NCBI GenBank assembly: GCA_943324505.2
Contig: CALPLW020000008.1
Coordinates: 1-32,202, forward strand
From: Comamonas sp. lk
GTDB taxonomy: Bacteria; Pseudomonadota; Gammaproteobacteria; Burkholderiales; Burkholderiaceae_C
Reading direction: 5' to 3'
DNA length: 32,202 nt
Both the position numbers and the translations under genes were made by a program. The notes under the pieces are model-generated. The model did no database searches and was not told where the DNA came from. It saw only the letters and a program-made list of their open reading frames with translations. Below are positions 23,485 to 32,087 of this stretch, piece after piece. Every line of letters begins with the position of its first letter. The first letter of the stretch is position 1.

Positions 23485-23532
23485 CCGGGCATGGCGGGAG
23501 GGATCATGCCCGGTCTCCTGACCCATTTTTTT
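23485..23532 (+). terminator. Hairpin plus T-run between livJ and livH
   Basis: CCGGGCATG (23485-23493) and CATGCCCGG (23505-23513) form a perfect 9-bp stem with an 11-base loop; seven T follow at 23526-23532, 12 bases on. The gap before the T-run is longer than usual. Such elements after binding-protein genes partially terminate or protect the upstream message, giving more binding protein than membrane components. Confidence 0.5.
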
Positions 23533-23543
23533 CAGCGAACCTG

Positions 23544-24416
23544 ATGAACGAATTCCTGCAACAACTTGTCAGTGGAATCGCGGTAGGTTGCGTCTACGCT
23601 TTGGTGGCCCTGGGCTTTGTGCTGATCTACAAAGCTACCGACATCGTGAACTTCGCCCACGGTGAAGTCATGATGGTGGGGGCGTTCCTGGGCTTGACCT
23701 TCATCGAGATCCTGAAGATGCCCTATTGGATCGGGTTGCTGCTGGCAATTGCTTGCATGACCGTGTTTGGTATGCTGCTCAACCGCTTCTTGTTGCGCCC
23801 ACTGGCTGGGCAAGGCATTCTGGCGGTGATTGTGGTGACCTTGGGCCTGTCGATCCTGTTGCGCGCTTTTGCCAGTGTGATTTGGGGACCCGAGACGTTC
23901 TCTCTGCAAACACCGTTCTACAACCGCGTGGTTCGGGTTGGCGAGGTGGTGCTCAGTCAGGAGCATGTGGCGATCATTGTGCTCACCATTGTGTTGGTGG
24001 CCGCCTTGTATGTCTTCTTTCGCTACAGCCGTATTGGTATCGCGATGCAGGCGACATCAGAAAACCAATTGGCGGCCTACTACGTCGGTATCCCGGTACA
24101 AAAAGTGCATTCTCTGATCTGGGCCCTTGGCGCGGCTACGGCCGGTGTGGCTGGCATCATGCTGGCCCCGATTGCCTTTGTCCAGGTCAACATGGGTTAT
24201 GTCGGACTGAAGGCTTTTCCAGCGGCCGTGCTGGGTGGTTTCGGCAGCATTCCAGGGGCGATCGTGGGTGGGGTGATCATCGGCGTCGTCGAATCGATGG
24301 CGGTGCTCTACCTCCCAGAGGGTATCAACAATGTGGCTGCTTACATCCTGCTTTTGTTGGTGCTCATGGTGCGCCCCCAGGGCTTGTTCGGCATTCAGTC
24401 CAAACGTCGCGTATAG
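23544..24416 (+). CDS. livH: ABC transporter permease, LivH type
   Basis: A 290-residue inner-membrane permease with about eight hydrophobic segments. QQLVSGIAVGCVYALVALGFVLIYKATDIVNFAHGE is the characteristic LivH opening, with YYVGIPVQKVHSLIWALGAATAG and the coupling segment AVLGGFGSIPGAIVGG near the C-terminus. It forms a heteropair with LivM. It begins 66 bases after livJ, past the hairpin. Confidence 0.92.
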   Translation: MNEFLQQLVSGIAVGCVYALVALGFVLIYKATDIVNFAHGEVMMVGAFLGLTFIEILKMPYWIGLLLAIACMTVFGMLLNRFLLRPLAGQGILAVIVVTLGLSILLRAFASVIWGPETFSLQTPFYNRVVRVGEVVLSQEHVAIIVLTIVLVAALYVFFRYSRIGIAMQATSENQLAAYYVGIPVQKVHSLIWALGAATAGVAGIMLAPIAFVQVNMGYVGLKAFPAAVLGGFGSIPGAIVGGVIIGVVESMAVLYLPEGINNVAAYILLLLVLMVRPQGLFGIQSKRRV

Positions 24417-24427
24417 GGCACTCCACC

Positions 24428-25504
24428 ATGCATTTCCCTAAACGAACCTCTTACCGGGATGATCTGCGGTTGTTTCCGGATCGTTTCACTTTGTGGCAAT
24501 ACCTGGCTCTTTTTGCTGGCCTGCTGTTGTTGCCCCTGGCGGCCGATGGCTACATTCTGAGCCAAGCCACTTTCGTTTTCATTTATGGCATCGTGGCTGT
24601 GGGCATGATGCTGTTGGTGGGCTACACCGGCCAGATATCACTGGGCCATGCCGCTTTTTTCGCGGTAGGGGCCTATACCGCCGCGGTGTTGCAGTCCCGT
24701 GGCATGGCTTTTTTGCCGGCCTTTGTGGCGGCCGGTGCTTTGTCTGGTGTTGTTGGCATCATTATTGGCCTGCCGGCCTTGCGTGTGAAGGGGGTTTACT
24801 TGGCCATGGCCACGTTGTCCTTCGCCTTTATCGTCGAAGAAGTGATTGTGCGCTGGAGCAGCGTGACTCGCGGGAATCGTGGCATGACCGTCAATGACCC
24901 TGTCATCTTCGGTTTGAAGCTGTCTGGCCCGGTCCACATGTATTACCTTTCAGGCATCGTGTTCTGGCTGGTGATGCTGGTCGTGCTCAATGTGCTGCGA
25001 TCGCGAACCGGCCGCGCCCTGGGTGCATTGCGTGACAGCGATGTGGCTGCTGAGAGCATGGGCATCAATCTGGCGAAGTTCAAAACGACCGCGTTTGCGA
25101 TTTCGGCTGTGGCGACGGGTCTGGCCGGTGCACTGTATGCGCACAAGCTGTCTTACATCAGTCCCGAACAATTCGGCATCATGGTGTCTGTTGAATTCCT
25201 CATGATGATCATCATTGGTGGTCTCGGCTCCTTGCATGGCGCGGTATTTGGTGCCATGTTCTTCATCGTGCTGCCGCAGATCATCGTGGGCATCAAGAAT
25301 TATTTACCTTCTAGGATCGCTGAGTTACCTGTATTGGAGTCTGTGAGCTTTGGAGTCTTGGTGATCCTGTTTGTGCTTTTCGAGCCCCGCGGACTCAATG
25401 GTTACTGGGTACGCCTGAAGACCTACGCGTCGCTGTTTCCGTTCTACCGGCAAGGCATGTTCAAGCGCAACAAGATTGCCGCCAGCGACCTGATCAAGCA
25501 TTGA
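24428..25504 (+). CDS. livM: ABC transporter permease, LivM type
   Basis: A 358-residue inner-membrane permease. The ATG at 24428 (MHFPKRTSY) lies 11 bases after livH; a longer in-frame reading back to 23726 overlaps livH and is rejected. MMLLVGYTGQISLGHAAFFAVGAYTAA, GRALGALRDSDVAAESMGINLAKFKTTAF and IIGGLGSLHGAVFGA are the LivM hallmarks in order. A hydrophilic C-terminal tail of about 30 residues (KTYASLFPFYRQGMFKRNK) is somewhat longer than in typical members. Confidence 0.92.
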   Translation: MHFPKRTSYRDDLRLFPDRFTLWQYLALFAGLLLLPLAADGYILSQATFVFIYGIVAVGMMLLVGYTGQISLGHAAFFAVGAYTAAVLQSRGMAFLPAFVAAGALSGVVGIIIGLPALRVKGVYLAMATLSFAFIVEEVIVRWSSVTRGNRGMTVNDPVIFGLKLSGPVHMYYLSGIVFWLVMLVVLNVLRSRTGRALGALRDSDVAAESMGINLAKFKTTAFAISAVATGLAGALYAHKLSYISPEQFGIMVSVEFLMMIIIGGLGSLHGAVFGAMFFIVLPQIIVGIKNYLPSRIAELPVLESVSFGVLVILFVLFEPRGLNGYWVRLKTYASLFPFYRQGMFKRNKIAASDLIKH

Positions 25505-25514
25505 GACTGACACT

Positions 25515-26273
25515 ATGAGCCTCTTTCAGGTCAAAGATCTTGCCGTTCATTTCGGTGGCATTAAGGCGGTCGATGGTGTCTCTTTTGAAGTTGAAAAGGG
25601 CAGTATTTTCACCATCATCGGACCCAACGGCGCCGGGAAAACCACCATTTTCAATTTGGTCAGCCGCATCAATGACCCTACTGCTGGCAGCATCCATTTT
25701 GAAGGGCGTGACATCACCCGGGTAGCTGCCAATCGGGTGGCCAGCCTGGGTATTGCGCGAACGTTCCAGAATATCGAGCTTTTCGACAACGCCAACGTCC
25801 TGCAGAACATCCTGGTTGGGTGTCATGTCCATGTGGGGACCAGCTTGTTGAGCGAAATTCTGCGGCTGCCTTCTTTCAAGCGCCATGAAATTGAGTCGCG
25901 CAAAAACGTCGAGAAGATCATTGATTTTCTCGGGCTTGATGCCTACCGCGACAGCACGGTCGGTAGCCTGCCTTATGGTGTGCGCAAGATGGTGGAGCTC
26001 GGCCGTGCGTTAGCGGTTTCTCCCAAATTGTTGCTGCTTGATGAGCCATCCTCGGGCTTGAATGTTGAGGAGACTGACAACATTGGCTCCTGGATTCGCG
26101 ATATACGCGATGTACTGGGGATCACCATCCTGATGGTCGAACACGACATGCGACTGGTGTCTGCTGTCTCTGACCGTGTTCTGGCCTTGAATTACGGCAA
26201 ACTGTTGGCGATTGGTACGGCCGCGCAGGTGCAGCGTGATCCGGCTGTGATCAGCGCCTACCTTGGCAATTGA
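25515..26273 (+). CDS. livG: ABC transporter ATP-binding protein, LivG type
   Basis: A 252-residue ATPase. Walker A GPNGAGKT (36-43), IARTFQNIELFDNANVLQN (Q-loop region), LPYGVRKMVELGRAL (the divergent LivG signature replacing LSGGQ), Walker B LLLLDEPSSGLN and a VEHDMRLVSAVSDRV H-loop. It starts 10 bases after livM and pairs with LivF to drive LivHM. Confidence 0.93.
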   Translation: MSLFQVKDLAVHFGGIKAVDGVSFEVEKGSIFTIIGPNGAGKTTIFNLVSRINDPTAGSIHFEGRDITRVAANRVASLGIARTFQNIELFDNANVLQNILVGCHVHVGTSLLSEILRLPSFKRHEIESRKNVEKIIDFLGLDAYRDSTVGSLPYGVRKMVELGRALAVSPKLLLLDEPSSGLNVEETDNIGSWIRDIRDVLGITILMVEHDMRLVSAVSDRVLALNYGKLLAIGTAAQVQRDPAVISAYLGN

Positions 26274-26289
26274 GCGGGAGACATACGCC

Positions 26290-27057
26290 ATGGCCTTGCT
26301 TGAAGTCAACAACATTGAAGCCGCTTACGGCGCTGTTCAGGCCTTACGAGGGGTGTCGCTGAAGGTGGAGCAGGGCCAAATCGTTGCCCTTCTGGGTGCC
26401 AATGGCGCCGGTAAGACGACAGTGCTCAAGGCCATCAGCGGGATCGTGGAGCCTCGTCAAGGCAGTGTGAGTCTTGAAGGTCGCGATCTTGCGGGCATTG
26501 AGCCCGACAAACTGGTGAGCCTGGGCTTGAGCCATGTGCCAGAGGGTCGCGAGATCTTTCGCATGCGGACGGTGCACGAGAACCTGGTACTCGGTGCCTA
26601 TCTGCGCAAGGACCATGCCGTCATCCAAGCCGACATGGCGCGTATCTTTACGTATTTTCCCATTCTGCGGGAGCGACAGCAGCAGCGCGCTGGTCTGCTC
26701 TCGGGTGGGCAACAGCAGATGCTGGCCATCGGCCGTGCCTTGATGGCCCGACCCCGGGTGATGCTTATGGACGAGCCATCCTTAGGGCTATCACCACTGC
26801 TGGTCAAAGAGATCTTTACCATCATTCGCCGACTACGTGATGACGGGATGACTATTTTGTTGGTGGAACAGAATGCCAGCGTGGCCCTGGATGTCGCTGA
26901 TCATGGGTACATCATGGAGGTTGGCCGCGTTGTCTTGGAGGACAGTGCCCAAGCCTTGCGTAACAACCCAACCATTCGTGAGTTTTACCTTGGCATTGCG
27001 CAGGATGGTGCGCTGGCGTCCACGGGCAACCGTCGAAACCGGAAGAAACAATGGTGA
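26290..27057 (+). CDS. livF: ABC transporter ATP-binding protein, LivF type
   Basis: A 255-residue ATPase. Walker A GANGAGKT (36-43), HVPEGREIFRMRTVHENLVLGAY, signature LSGGQQQMLAIGRAL, Walker B VMLMDEPSLGLSP and a LVEQNASVALDVADHGYIME tail are in LivF order. The ATG at 26290 is chosen for its GGGAG ribosome site (26276-26280); an in-frame TTG at 26263 overlaps livG. The final 7 bases overlap the next gene, so the ligase is probably in the same transcript. Confidence 0.93.
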   Translation: MALLEVNNIEAAYGAVQALRGVSLKVEQGQIVALLGANGAGKTTVLKAISGIVEPRQGSVSLEGRDLAGIEPDKLVSLGLSHVPEGREIFRMRTVHENLVLGAYLRKDHAVIQADMARIFTYFPILRERQQQRAGLLSGGQQQMLAIGRALMARPRVMLMDEPSLGLSPLLVKEIFTIIRRLRDDGMTILLVEQNASVALDVADHGYIMEVGRVVLEDSAQALRNNPTIREFYLGIAQDGALASTGNRRNRKKQW

Positions 27058-28868
27058 CCGCTTCAGACACATTACCCGCCCGTTTCTGGCGCGTGGCAGC
27101 TCAGCGCAAGGCTGGCGTGGCCTTGCGCTGGAACCACCTGGGCCTCTGGAATGACATCACTTGGGCCGATTACGCCGAGGCGGTGAGAGCGCTTGGCTTG
27201 GGCTTGCTGGCCATGGGGGGTCGACGCGGTGACCGGGCCGTCGTGCTGTCCGACGTGCGCCCCGAGTGGTGTCAAATCGAATTCGGGACGATGGGTGTGG
27301 GCATCCAGTCGGTCGGGCTGCACAACACCGATTCCGCAGCCCATCTGGCACAGGCGGTCCAAGACAGCGCGGCACGCTGGCTCTTTGTGCAAGATCAAGC
27401 CCAACTCGAGAAGGCCTTGTCCGTACTGGGCGAGATGCCCGGCATCGAGAAAATCTTCTTTTTTGATGGCAGTGGTCTGCATGCCCTGGCGCATCCTCTG
27501 GTTGCTGATTTCGAGGCAGTGCTGCAGGCCGGCCGTACTTTTAATGGCAACCATCCTGATCGCTGGGAGACCGAGGTGGGCATAGCTCGCCCCGACGATG
27601 TTGCCACCATCGTCTACACCTCTGGCCGCACGGGCTCCCCTCAAGGCGCCCTGCTCACGCACAGCAACCTGATGTTCCAAATGCAGGCAATGGGGCAGCT
27701 GTGTCCCAGCCAACCCGGTGACGACCAACTCGGCTTCCTGTCCATGGGCGCTGCCCTGGAGCGCTACTTCTCCCTCTACCGTGCGCTGGATCACGACATC
27801 GTCGTGCATCTGGGCAAAGGCCTGCCCACGCTGCTCGACAATTTGCGCGAGATATCGCCTCACGTTGTGATGGCGGTACCCAGGGTCTGGGAAAAACTCT
27901 ACACCACCGTATCCATGGGGGTAGCTGATGGCACACCCACGGAGCGATGGGCTTACGCCAAGGCGATTGAGCTGGGAAATCGCGTGGTGGCCTGTCGGCA
28001 ATCCGGCCAGACTGTACCGTTTGGGTTGAAGCTACAGTATGCGTTGGCCCGCCAATTTGTTCTCAACCGAGTGCGTACCCTGATCGGCTTGCGGCGCGCG
28101 CGCCTTTTAGTGTCCAGCGCAGCGCCTATGTCGCCGGCATTGACCCGCTGGTTTGAGGCCCTGGGCCTCACCATGGTGGAAGCCTATGGCCAGACCGAAT
28201 GCAGTGGAGTGGCTACCATCAGCTGCCCGGGTGAAGGCCCATCGGGCGCGGTTGGCAAGGCATTGCCAGGCACAGAGATCCGGCTTGCGCCCCAAGGCGA
28301 AATTCTGGTACGCGGCCCGCACGTCTTCGGGGGCTACCTGCAACCGGCCCCTGAACAGGCGGCTAATCTGACCGATGGTTGGCTGCACACAGGTGACCGT
28401 GGCCGGCTGGATGCAGAGGGCCACTTGCATGTCACCGACCGAATCGCTGACGCCATTGAGTTGCCGTCCGGGGTGCGAGTGTCGCCGGCGGACATCGAAT
28501 CACGTCTTAAGCTCAGCCCCCACATTGCCGATGCCATTGTGCTTGGCAATGGGCAGCCCCACCTCGCCTGCCTGCTGCTGATCGAGCAGGAGACCGTAGC
28601 GCGTTATGTGCGTGACCGGAAACTGGTTGTCACCGGCTTTGCCAATCTGACCAGAGCTGCCGAGGTACTGGCCTTGATTCAGCAAGATGTCGACCGGGTC
28701 AACCGCGAGATTGGCCCGCATGCCAGCGTCAGCCGCTTCGCATTACTTGAGACGGACATCACGGTGCATGACGCCGAGATGACCCCGACGCTTCAGTTGC
28801 GCCGCAAGATGGTGCTTGAGATCAACCGTTCACTGGTCAAGAGCCTTCTTGCGGGCCCGGCCGACTGA
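27051..28868 (+). CDS. Acyl-CoA synthetase-like AMP-forming enzyme with altered signature lysines
   Basis: A 605-residue ANL-superfamily protein of the long-chain acyl-CoA synthetase type, expected to activate an imported carboxylic acid to its CoA ester. The P-loop reads YTSGRTGSPQGA (residues 189-200): the usual Thr is Arg193 and the usual Lys is Gln198. The C-terminal TPTLQLRRK has Gln582 where relatives commonly have TPTLK, and the hinge reads TDRIADAIEL instead of TDRKKD. VEAYGQTECSG and GWLHTGDRGRLD are normal. It overlaps livF by 7 bases (ATGGTGA), so it is linked to the transporter. It may be a divergent subfamily with a changed mechanism, or a weak or inactive ligase. Confidence 0.85.
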   Translation: MVTASDTLPARFWRVAAQRKAGVALRWNHLGLWNDITWADYAEAVRALGLGLLAMGGRRGDRAVVLSDVRPEWCQIEFGTMGVGIQSVGLHNTDSAAHLAQAVQDSAARWLFVQDQAQLEKALSVLGEMPGIEKIFFFDGSGLHALAHPLVADFEAVLQAGRTFNGNHPDRWETEVGIARPDDVATIVYTSGRTGSPQGALLTHSNLMFQMQAMGQLCPSQPGDDQLGFLSMGAALERYFSLYRALDHDIVVHLGKGLPTLLDNLREISPHVVMAVPRVWEKLYTTVSMGVADGTPTERWAYAKAIELGNRVVACRQSGQTVPFGLKLQYALARQFVLNRVRTLIGLRRARLLVSSAAPMSPALTRWFEALGLTMVEAYGQTECSGVATISCPGEGPSGAVGKALPGTEIRLAPQGEILVRGPHVFGGYLQPAPEQAANLTDGWLHTGDRGRLDAEGHLHVTDRIADAIELPSGVRVSPADIESRLKLSPHIADAIVLGNGQPHLACLLLIEQETVARYVRDRKLVVTGFANLTRAAEVLALIQQDVDRVNREIGPHASVSRFALLETDITVHDAEMTPTLQLRRKMVLEINRSLVKSLLAGPAD

Positions 28869-28901
28869 TCATTCAACCCCACAATCAACAGGAGACAGTG
28901 C

Positions 28902-29276
28902 ATGAAAACCAAGAGCCAGATATACAAAGATTCCCTGGACGCCTGGGGCCGAGGCGACGTGGAAGGCATGGCGGCACCCTACCATGAGGACATTGTTTGG
29001 TATCCCAACCGCTCCATGCGACCGGTCAAAGGCAAAGCCGCCATGCTGGAATTCATGGCCAAGTTCGGCGCCGGCATGAGCAACCCCCACTACGACCAAA
29101 CGCTCATGATCGAAAAAGACAATATGTTGTTTGTAGAGGGCACTGAAAACTACACTAAAAATGGTCGACAAATCAGCATCCCCTATGCGGGGGTGGTGGA
29201 GTTCCAGGGCGACAAGATCATCGCGTGGCGGGACTACTTCGACCTAAAGTCGCTGGAAAAGCAACTGGCGGGGTGA
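28902..29276 (+). CDS. SnoaL-like / NTF2-fold small protein
   Basis: A 124-residue protein with the SnoaL/NTF2-like pattern: YKDSLDAWGRGDVEGMAAPYHEDIVWYPNR near the N-terminus and a final GVVEFQGDKIIAWRDYFDLKSLEKQL. The fold includes polyketide cyclases, limonene-epoxide hydrolases, delta-5-3-ketosteroid isomerase relatives and many uncharacterised members. AGGAG precedes the ATG and it lies 33 bases after the ligase, so it is likely the last gene of the liv operon. No catalytic residues can be assigned safely. Confidence 0.8.
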   Translation: MKTKSQIYKDSLDAWGRGDVEGMAAPYHEDIVWYPNRSMRPVKGKAAMLEFMAKFGAGMSNPHYDQTLMIEKDNMLFVEGTENYTKNGRQISIPYAGVVEFQGDKIIAWRDYFDLKSLEKQLAG

Positions 29277-29302
29277 GTCGGCGCCGCGTGCGTCTTGGTA
29301 TG

Positions 29303-30940
29303 TCAGCTGCGCAGCCGCTCGCGTTTGACCACGATGCCCGCGGCGTCACGGTCCCAGGTATCTGCGGTAATGCCCTCCTTGCGCAACTCCGCTTTCTGGA
29401 TCTTGTTGGTCGGTGTTTTTGGCAGCGACGCCACGATGCGCACATAGCGGGGCACCATGAAGTGCGCCATGCGCGGGATCAGGAACTGCAGCAGTTCTGC
29501 AGGGTCAATAACGACACCAGGCTTGGGCGCCACCACAACCATCACATCATCTTCGCCCCCAGGGTTGGGGGCAGGAATGGCCCCTGCTTCCTGCACCGCA
29601 GGGTGTGCCAGCACTTCGCGCTCCACCTCCAGGGACGAGATATTTTCGCCGCGACGCCTGATCGCATCCTTGGCGCGGTCGACGTAAAAATAGTTGTCCT
29701 CCGCGTCCTTGCGGAAGACATCGCCCGTATGGAACCAGCCATTGCGCCAAGCCTTGGCGGTAGCTTCGGGCATCCCGTTGTAGCCGGTGGTCATGGCCCA
29801 CGGCAAGTCGGATCGCAAAATCAGTTCGCCCAGCTGGCCGACAGGTACCTCGATATCATTCTCATCGACCAGGCGGCATTGGATACCAGCGCGTGGCTTA
29901 CCGCAACTGCCGAAGGCACGCGTGTTGAGCTCCGCCACCAGGGGCACCGAGACTTCGGTCATGTTGAAGCCGGTCATGTAGCTGAAGCCGTACCGCTCAG
30001 CCAGCGCAACAGTTTGCGGTGTTACCGGGCCCAGCGTCACGATCGTGAGGGGGTTGTCCCTCTCACCTTCGGCCTGCGGTGCCTTGGCAAGAAATTCGGT
30101 CATCGCGCCGATCAGCCCCGATGTGGTGGTGCAACGGTACTTCTTGATCTGCGCCCAGAAATTGCGGCTGTCAAAACTGTCTACGAGATAGAAGGAGGCT
30201 CCACGAACCAATGCCGTGAAGATCGAATTCGTCCCGCCGACATGGAACATGGGCAGGTTGACCAGGATACGGTCGTCCGGCCCCATGTAGCCATAACACA
30301 GCACACCAGAAGCGTACAACTGCAGGTAGGACGCGAGCACGCCCTTGGAGGGGCCCGTGGTGCCCGAGGTGTAGATGATGGCGTAGATGTCCCAGGGCTG
30401 CACGTCGGGCACCGGGCCCAGCGCTTGGGCATCGCCGTCCAAGGCAGACGGCGGAAGCAGGGTGCGGCCGCCGGGTGCAGGGCCACTGTAGTCACCCGAC
30501 ACAATGATGGTCTGGACCTGTGCCAGGTCCACGTCATGCAAGCGGTCCATCAGGCCGGCGTGGCAGACCAGCACCGTTGCCCCCGCGTTGCTGATCACGT
30601 GCGCCAGCAGGTTGCCACGGAAAGACGTATTGATCGGGCAGTACCGGGCGCCCAGATAGTTGGTCGCAAACCAGACCAGCACGATGGCCTTGCCGTTGGG
30701 CAGCCAAACACCGACCGAGTCACCTTGCTTGATACCGAGTTGGCGCAGGGCTTGGGCCGTGGCCAGTACCTTGGTCCGGGTTTGCGCCCAGGTCCACTGT
30801 TCGCCGTCCTCGAACACCGCAAAAACCCGCTCTGGCGTGGTTGCCGCCCAATGGTCGAGCAGTGGGCCAAGCACCGAGCGTTCCCGCGATGGCATAGCCG
30901 GGTTGAACCACGGGGGATTGAAATCTCCTTCGATGTACAT
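29303..30940 (-). CDS. AMP-dependent acyl-CoA ligase, CaiC/crotonobetaine-CoA-ligase-like
   Basis: A 545-residue ANL-superfamily ligase. The P-loop YTSGTTGPSKG, GFNMTEVS, NGWFHTGDVFRKD, FYVDRAKDAIRRRGENISSLEVE and the C-terminal LPKTPTNKIQKAEL with its Lys are all canonical, in contrast to the ligase at 27051. The start at 30940 has AGGAA about 7 bases upstream; the frame continues to 31048 but without a family match. It converges on the SnoaL-like gene (26-base gap) and is divergent from the SDR. It would form the CoA ester of a carboxylic acid; the substrate is not readable. Confidence 0.9.
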   Translation of the reverse strand: MYIEGDFNPPWFNPAMPSRERSVLGPLLDHWAATTPERVFAVFEDGEQWTWAQTRTKVLATAQALRQLGIKQGDSVGVWLPNGKAIVLVWFATNYLGARYCPINTSFRGNLLAHVISNAGATVLVCHAGLMDRLHDVDLAQVQTIIVSGDYSGPAPGGRTLLPPSALDGDAQALGPVPDVQPWDIYAIIYTSGTTGPSKGVLASYLQLYASGVLCYGYMGPDDRILVNLPMFHVGGTNSIFTALVRGASFYLVDSFDSRNFWAQIKKYRCTTTSGLIGAMTEFLAKAPQAEGERDNPLTIVTLGPVTPQTVALAERYGFSYMTGFNMTEVSVPLVAELNTRAFGSCGKPRAGIQCRLVDENDIEVPVGQLGELILRSDLPWAMTTGYNGMPEATAKAWRNGWFHTGDVFRKDAEDNYFYVDRAKDAIRRRGENISSLEVEREVLAHPAVQEAGAIPAPNPGGEDDVMVVVAPKPGVVIDPAELLQFLIPRMAHFMVPRYVRIVASLPKTPTNKIQKAELRKEGITADTWDRDAAGIVVKRERLRS

Positions 30941-31092
30941 GGCGGATTCCTGATGGTGAGGGAAAGGACAGCCCGGTGGAGCTCTGTTTGCAGCCTTACT
31001 CGAATTATGGTCCACAGCGCCACCGGGCGGGTGGCACCAACACGACACAACGCCAGCCGCATCGGCTCGGTAAACTTTGAAAGCCCAAGCAC

Positions 31093-32055
31093 ATGAACCT
31101 GCAGCAACTCCGAAAAATCATGGTCTTTTATGGCCGTTTCACGCCGAGCTACACCCAGATCGGGTACCGCACTCGCGCCTTATTTTGGCGAGATCCGAAA
31201 CCGGACTTCGCTGGCCAGACCTGGTTGGTGACAGGTGCCTCCGGTGGACTTGGCCGGTTCATGGCATTGGAGGCGGCCCGGCTGGGTGCCACGGTCATTG
31301 CCGTCGCCAGAAATCAGTCCAAACTCGATCAGGTCGTTGCCGATGCCCGGGCCAAAGGAGCGGACCGAATTGAGACTGCTGTGTGCGATTTTTCGATGCA
31401 GGCTGATACCCAGCGTCTGGTCAATGACCTGGTCGGGCACGGGCGCAAGATCGACGTGCTCGTCAACAATGTCGGGCTGCTCAGTCACGCACACCAGATC
31501 ACGTCCGAAGGACGCGAGCAAACCTTCACCACCAACCTCCTGAGTCACTATGTGCTCACCGAAGGACTGATCCGCGGAGAGGCCTTTCAGATGAAACGCC
31601 CGCTGGTGATCAACATGACTTCAGGTGGCGGCTACAACGTGGCACTCAGCACCCGAGCGCTCAACACCCTTGACCCCAAAAAATACAATGGGACACTGGC
31701 TTATGGCTGGCACAAGCGTGCCCAAATGGTGCTTAATCAGCATTGGCGCGATACCTATGGCCAGCGCGGGTTCAATTTTTATGTGATGCACCCGGGCTGG
31801 GCCGACACCGACGGCGTCAAGACCGCGCTACCGCGTTTTCGCGAGGTGCTTAAGGCCGTGCTGCGAGATGAAAAGTCAGGGACGGACACGGCCATCTGGC
31901 TCGCCGCTGTGCGTCCTGGGCAGCGCGAAGAGGAAAGCGTTTGGTTTGATCGCAAGCAGCGTGCCGCGCATGTTTACCCCCACACCCGCACCAGCAAGGA
32001 CACGCCTAAAACGCTGCTGGCTTGGTTGGAGGCCGAAGCGGCTCGCTTGACCTGA
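31093..32055 (+). CDS. Short-chain dehydrogenase/reductase (DHRS12-like)
   Basis: A 320-residue NAD(P)-dependent oxidoreductase. The cofactor motif TGASGGLG is at residues 47-54, preceded by a 40-residue extension (YGRFTPSYTQIGYRTRALFW) resembling the N-terminus of DHRS12-like proteins. VNNVG marks the core, INMTSGGG gives the catalytic Ser and YGWHK (Tyr204, Lys208) the catalytic pair. HPGWADTDGVKTALPRF follows as in SDRs. It is divergent from the acyl-CoA ligase with 152 bases between them. It probably acts on a hydroxy or keto intermediate of the neighbouring pathway. Confidence 0.88.
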   Translation: MNLQQLRKIMVFYGRFTPSYTQIGYRTRALFWRDPKPDFAGQTWLVTGASGGLGRFMALEAARLGATVIAVARNQSKLDQVVADARAKGADRIETAVCDFSMQADTQRLVNDLVGHGRKIDVLVNNVGLLSHAHQITSEGREQTFTTNLLSHYVLTEGLIRGEAFQMKRPLVINMTSGGGYNVALSTRALNTLDPKKYNGTLAYGWHKRAQMVLNQHWRDTYGQRGFNFYVMHPGWADTDGVKTALPRFREVLKAVLRDEKSGTDTAIWLAAVRPGQREEESVWFDRKQRAAHVYPHTRTSKDTPKTLLAWLEAEAARLT

Positions 32056-32068
32056 CACCGCGGTGTCA
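32053..32068. repeat. 16-bp perfect palindrome at the SDR stop codon
   Basis: TGACACCGCGGTGTCA is its own reverse complement and begins at the TGA stop of the SDR. It lies in the 32-base gap before the convergent enoyl-CoA hydratase end. No T-run follows on either strand. It could act as a 3'-end element or protein site. Confidence 0.5.
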
Positions 32069-32087
32069 AAGGGTACCCGGCCCCAAC

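Noticed and set aside
23726-24427. Extended N-terminus for LivM
   Set aside because: It lies wholly within livH in another frame and reads as Arg/Gly-rich nonsense; LivM begins at 24428.
29225-31096. 623-codon plus-strand open frame
   Set aside because: It lies antisense to the acyl-CoA ligase, which has all family motifs; the plus-strand translation has none.
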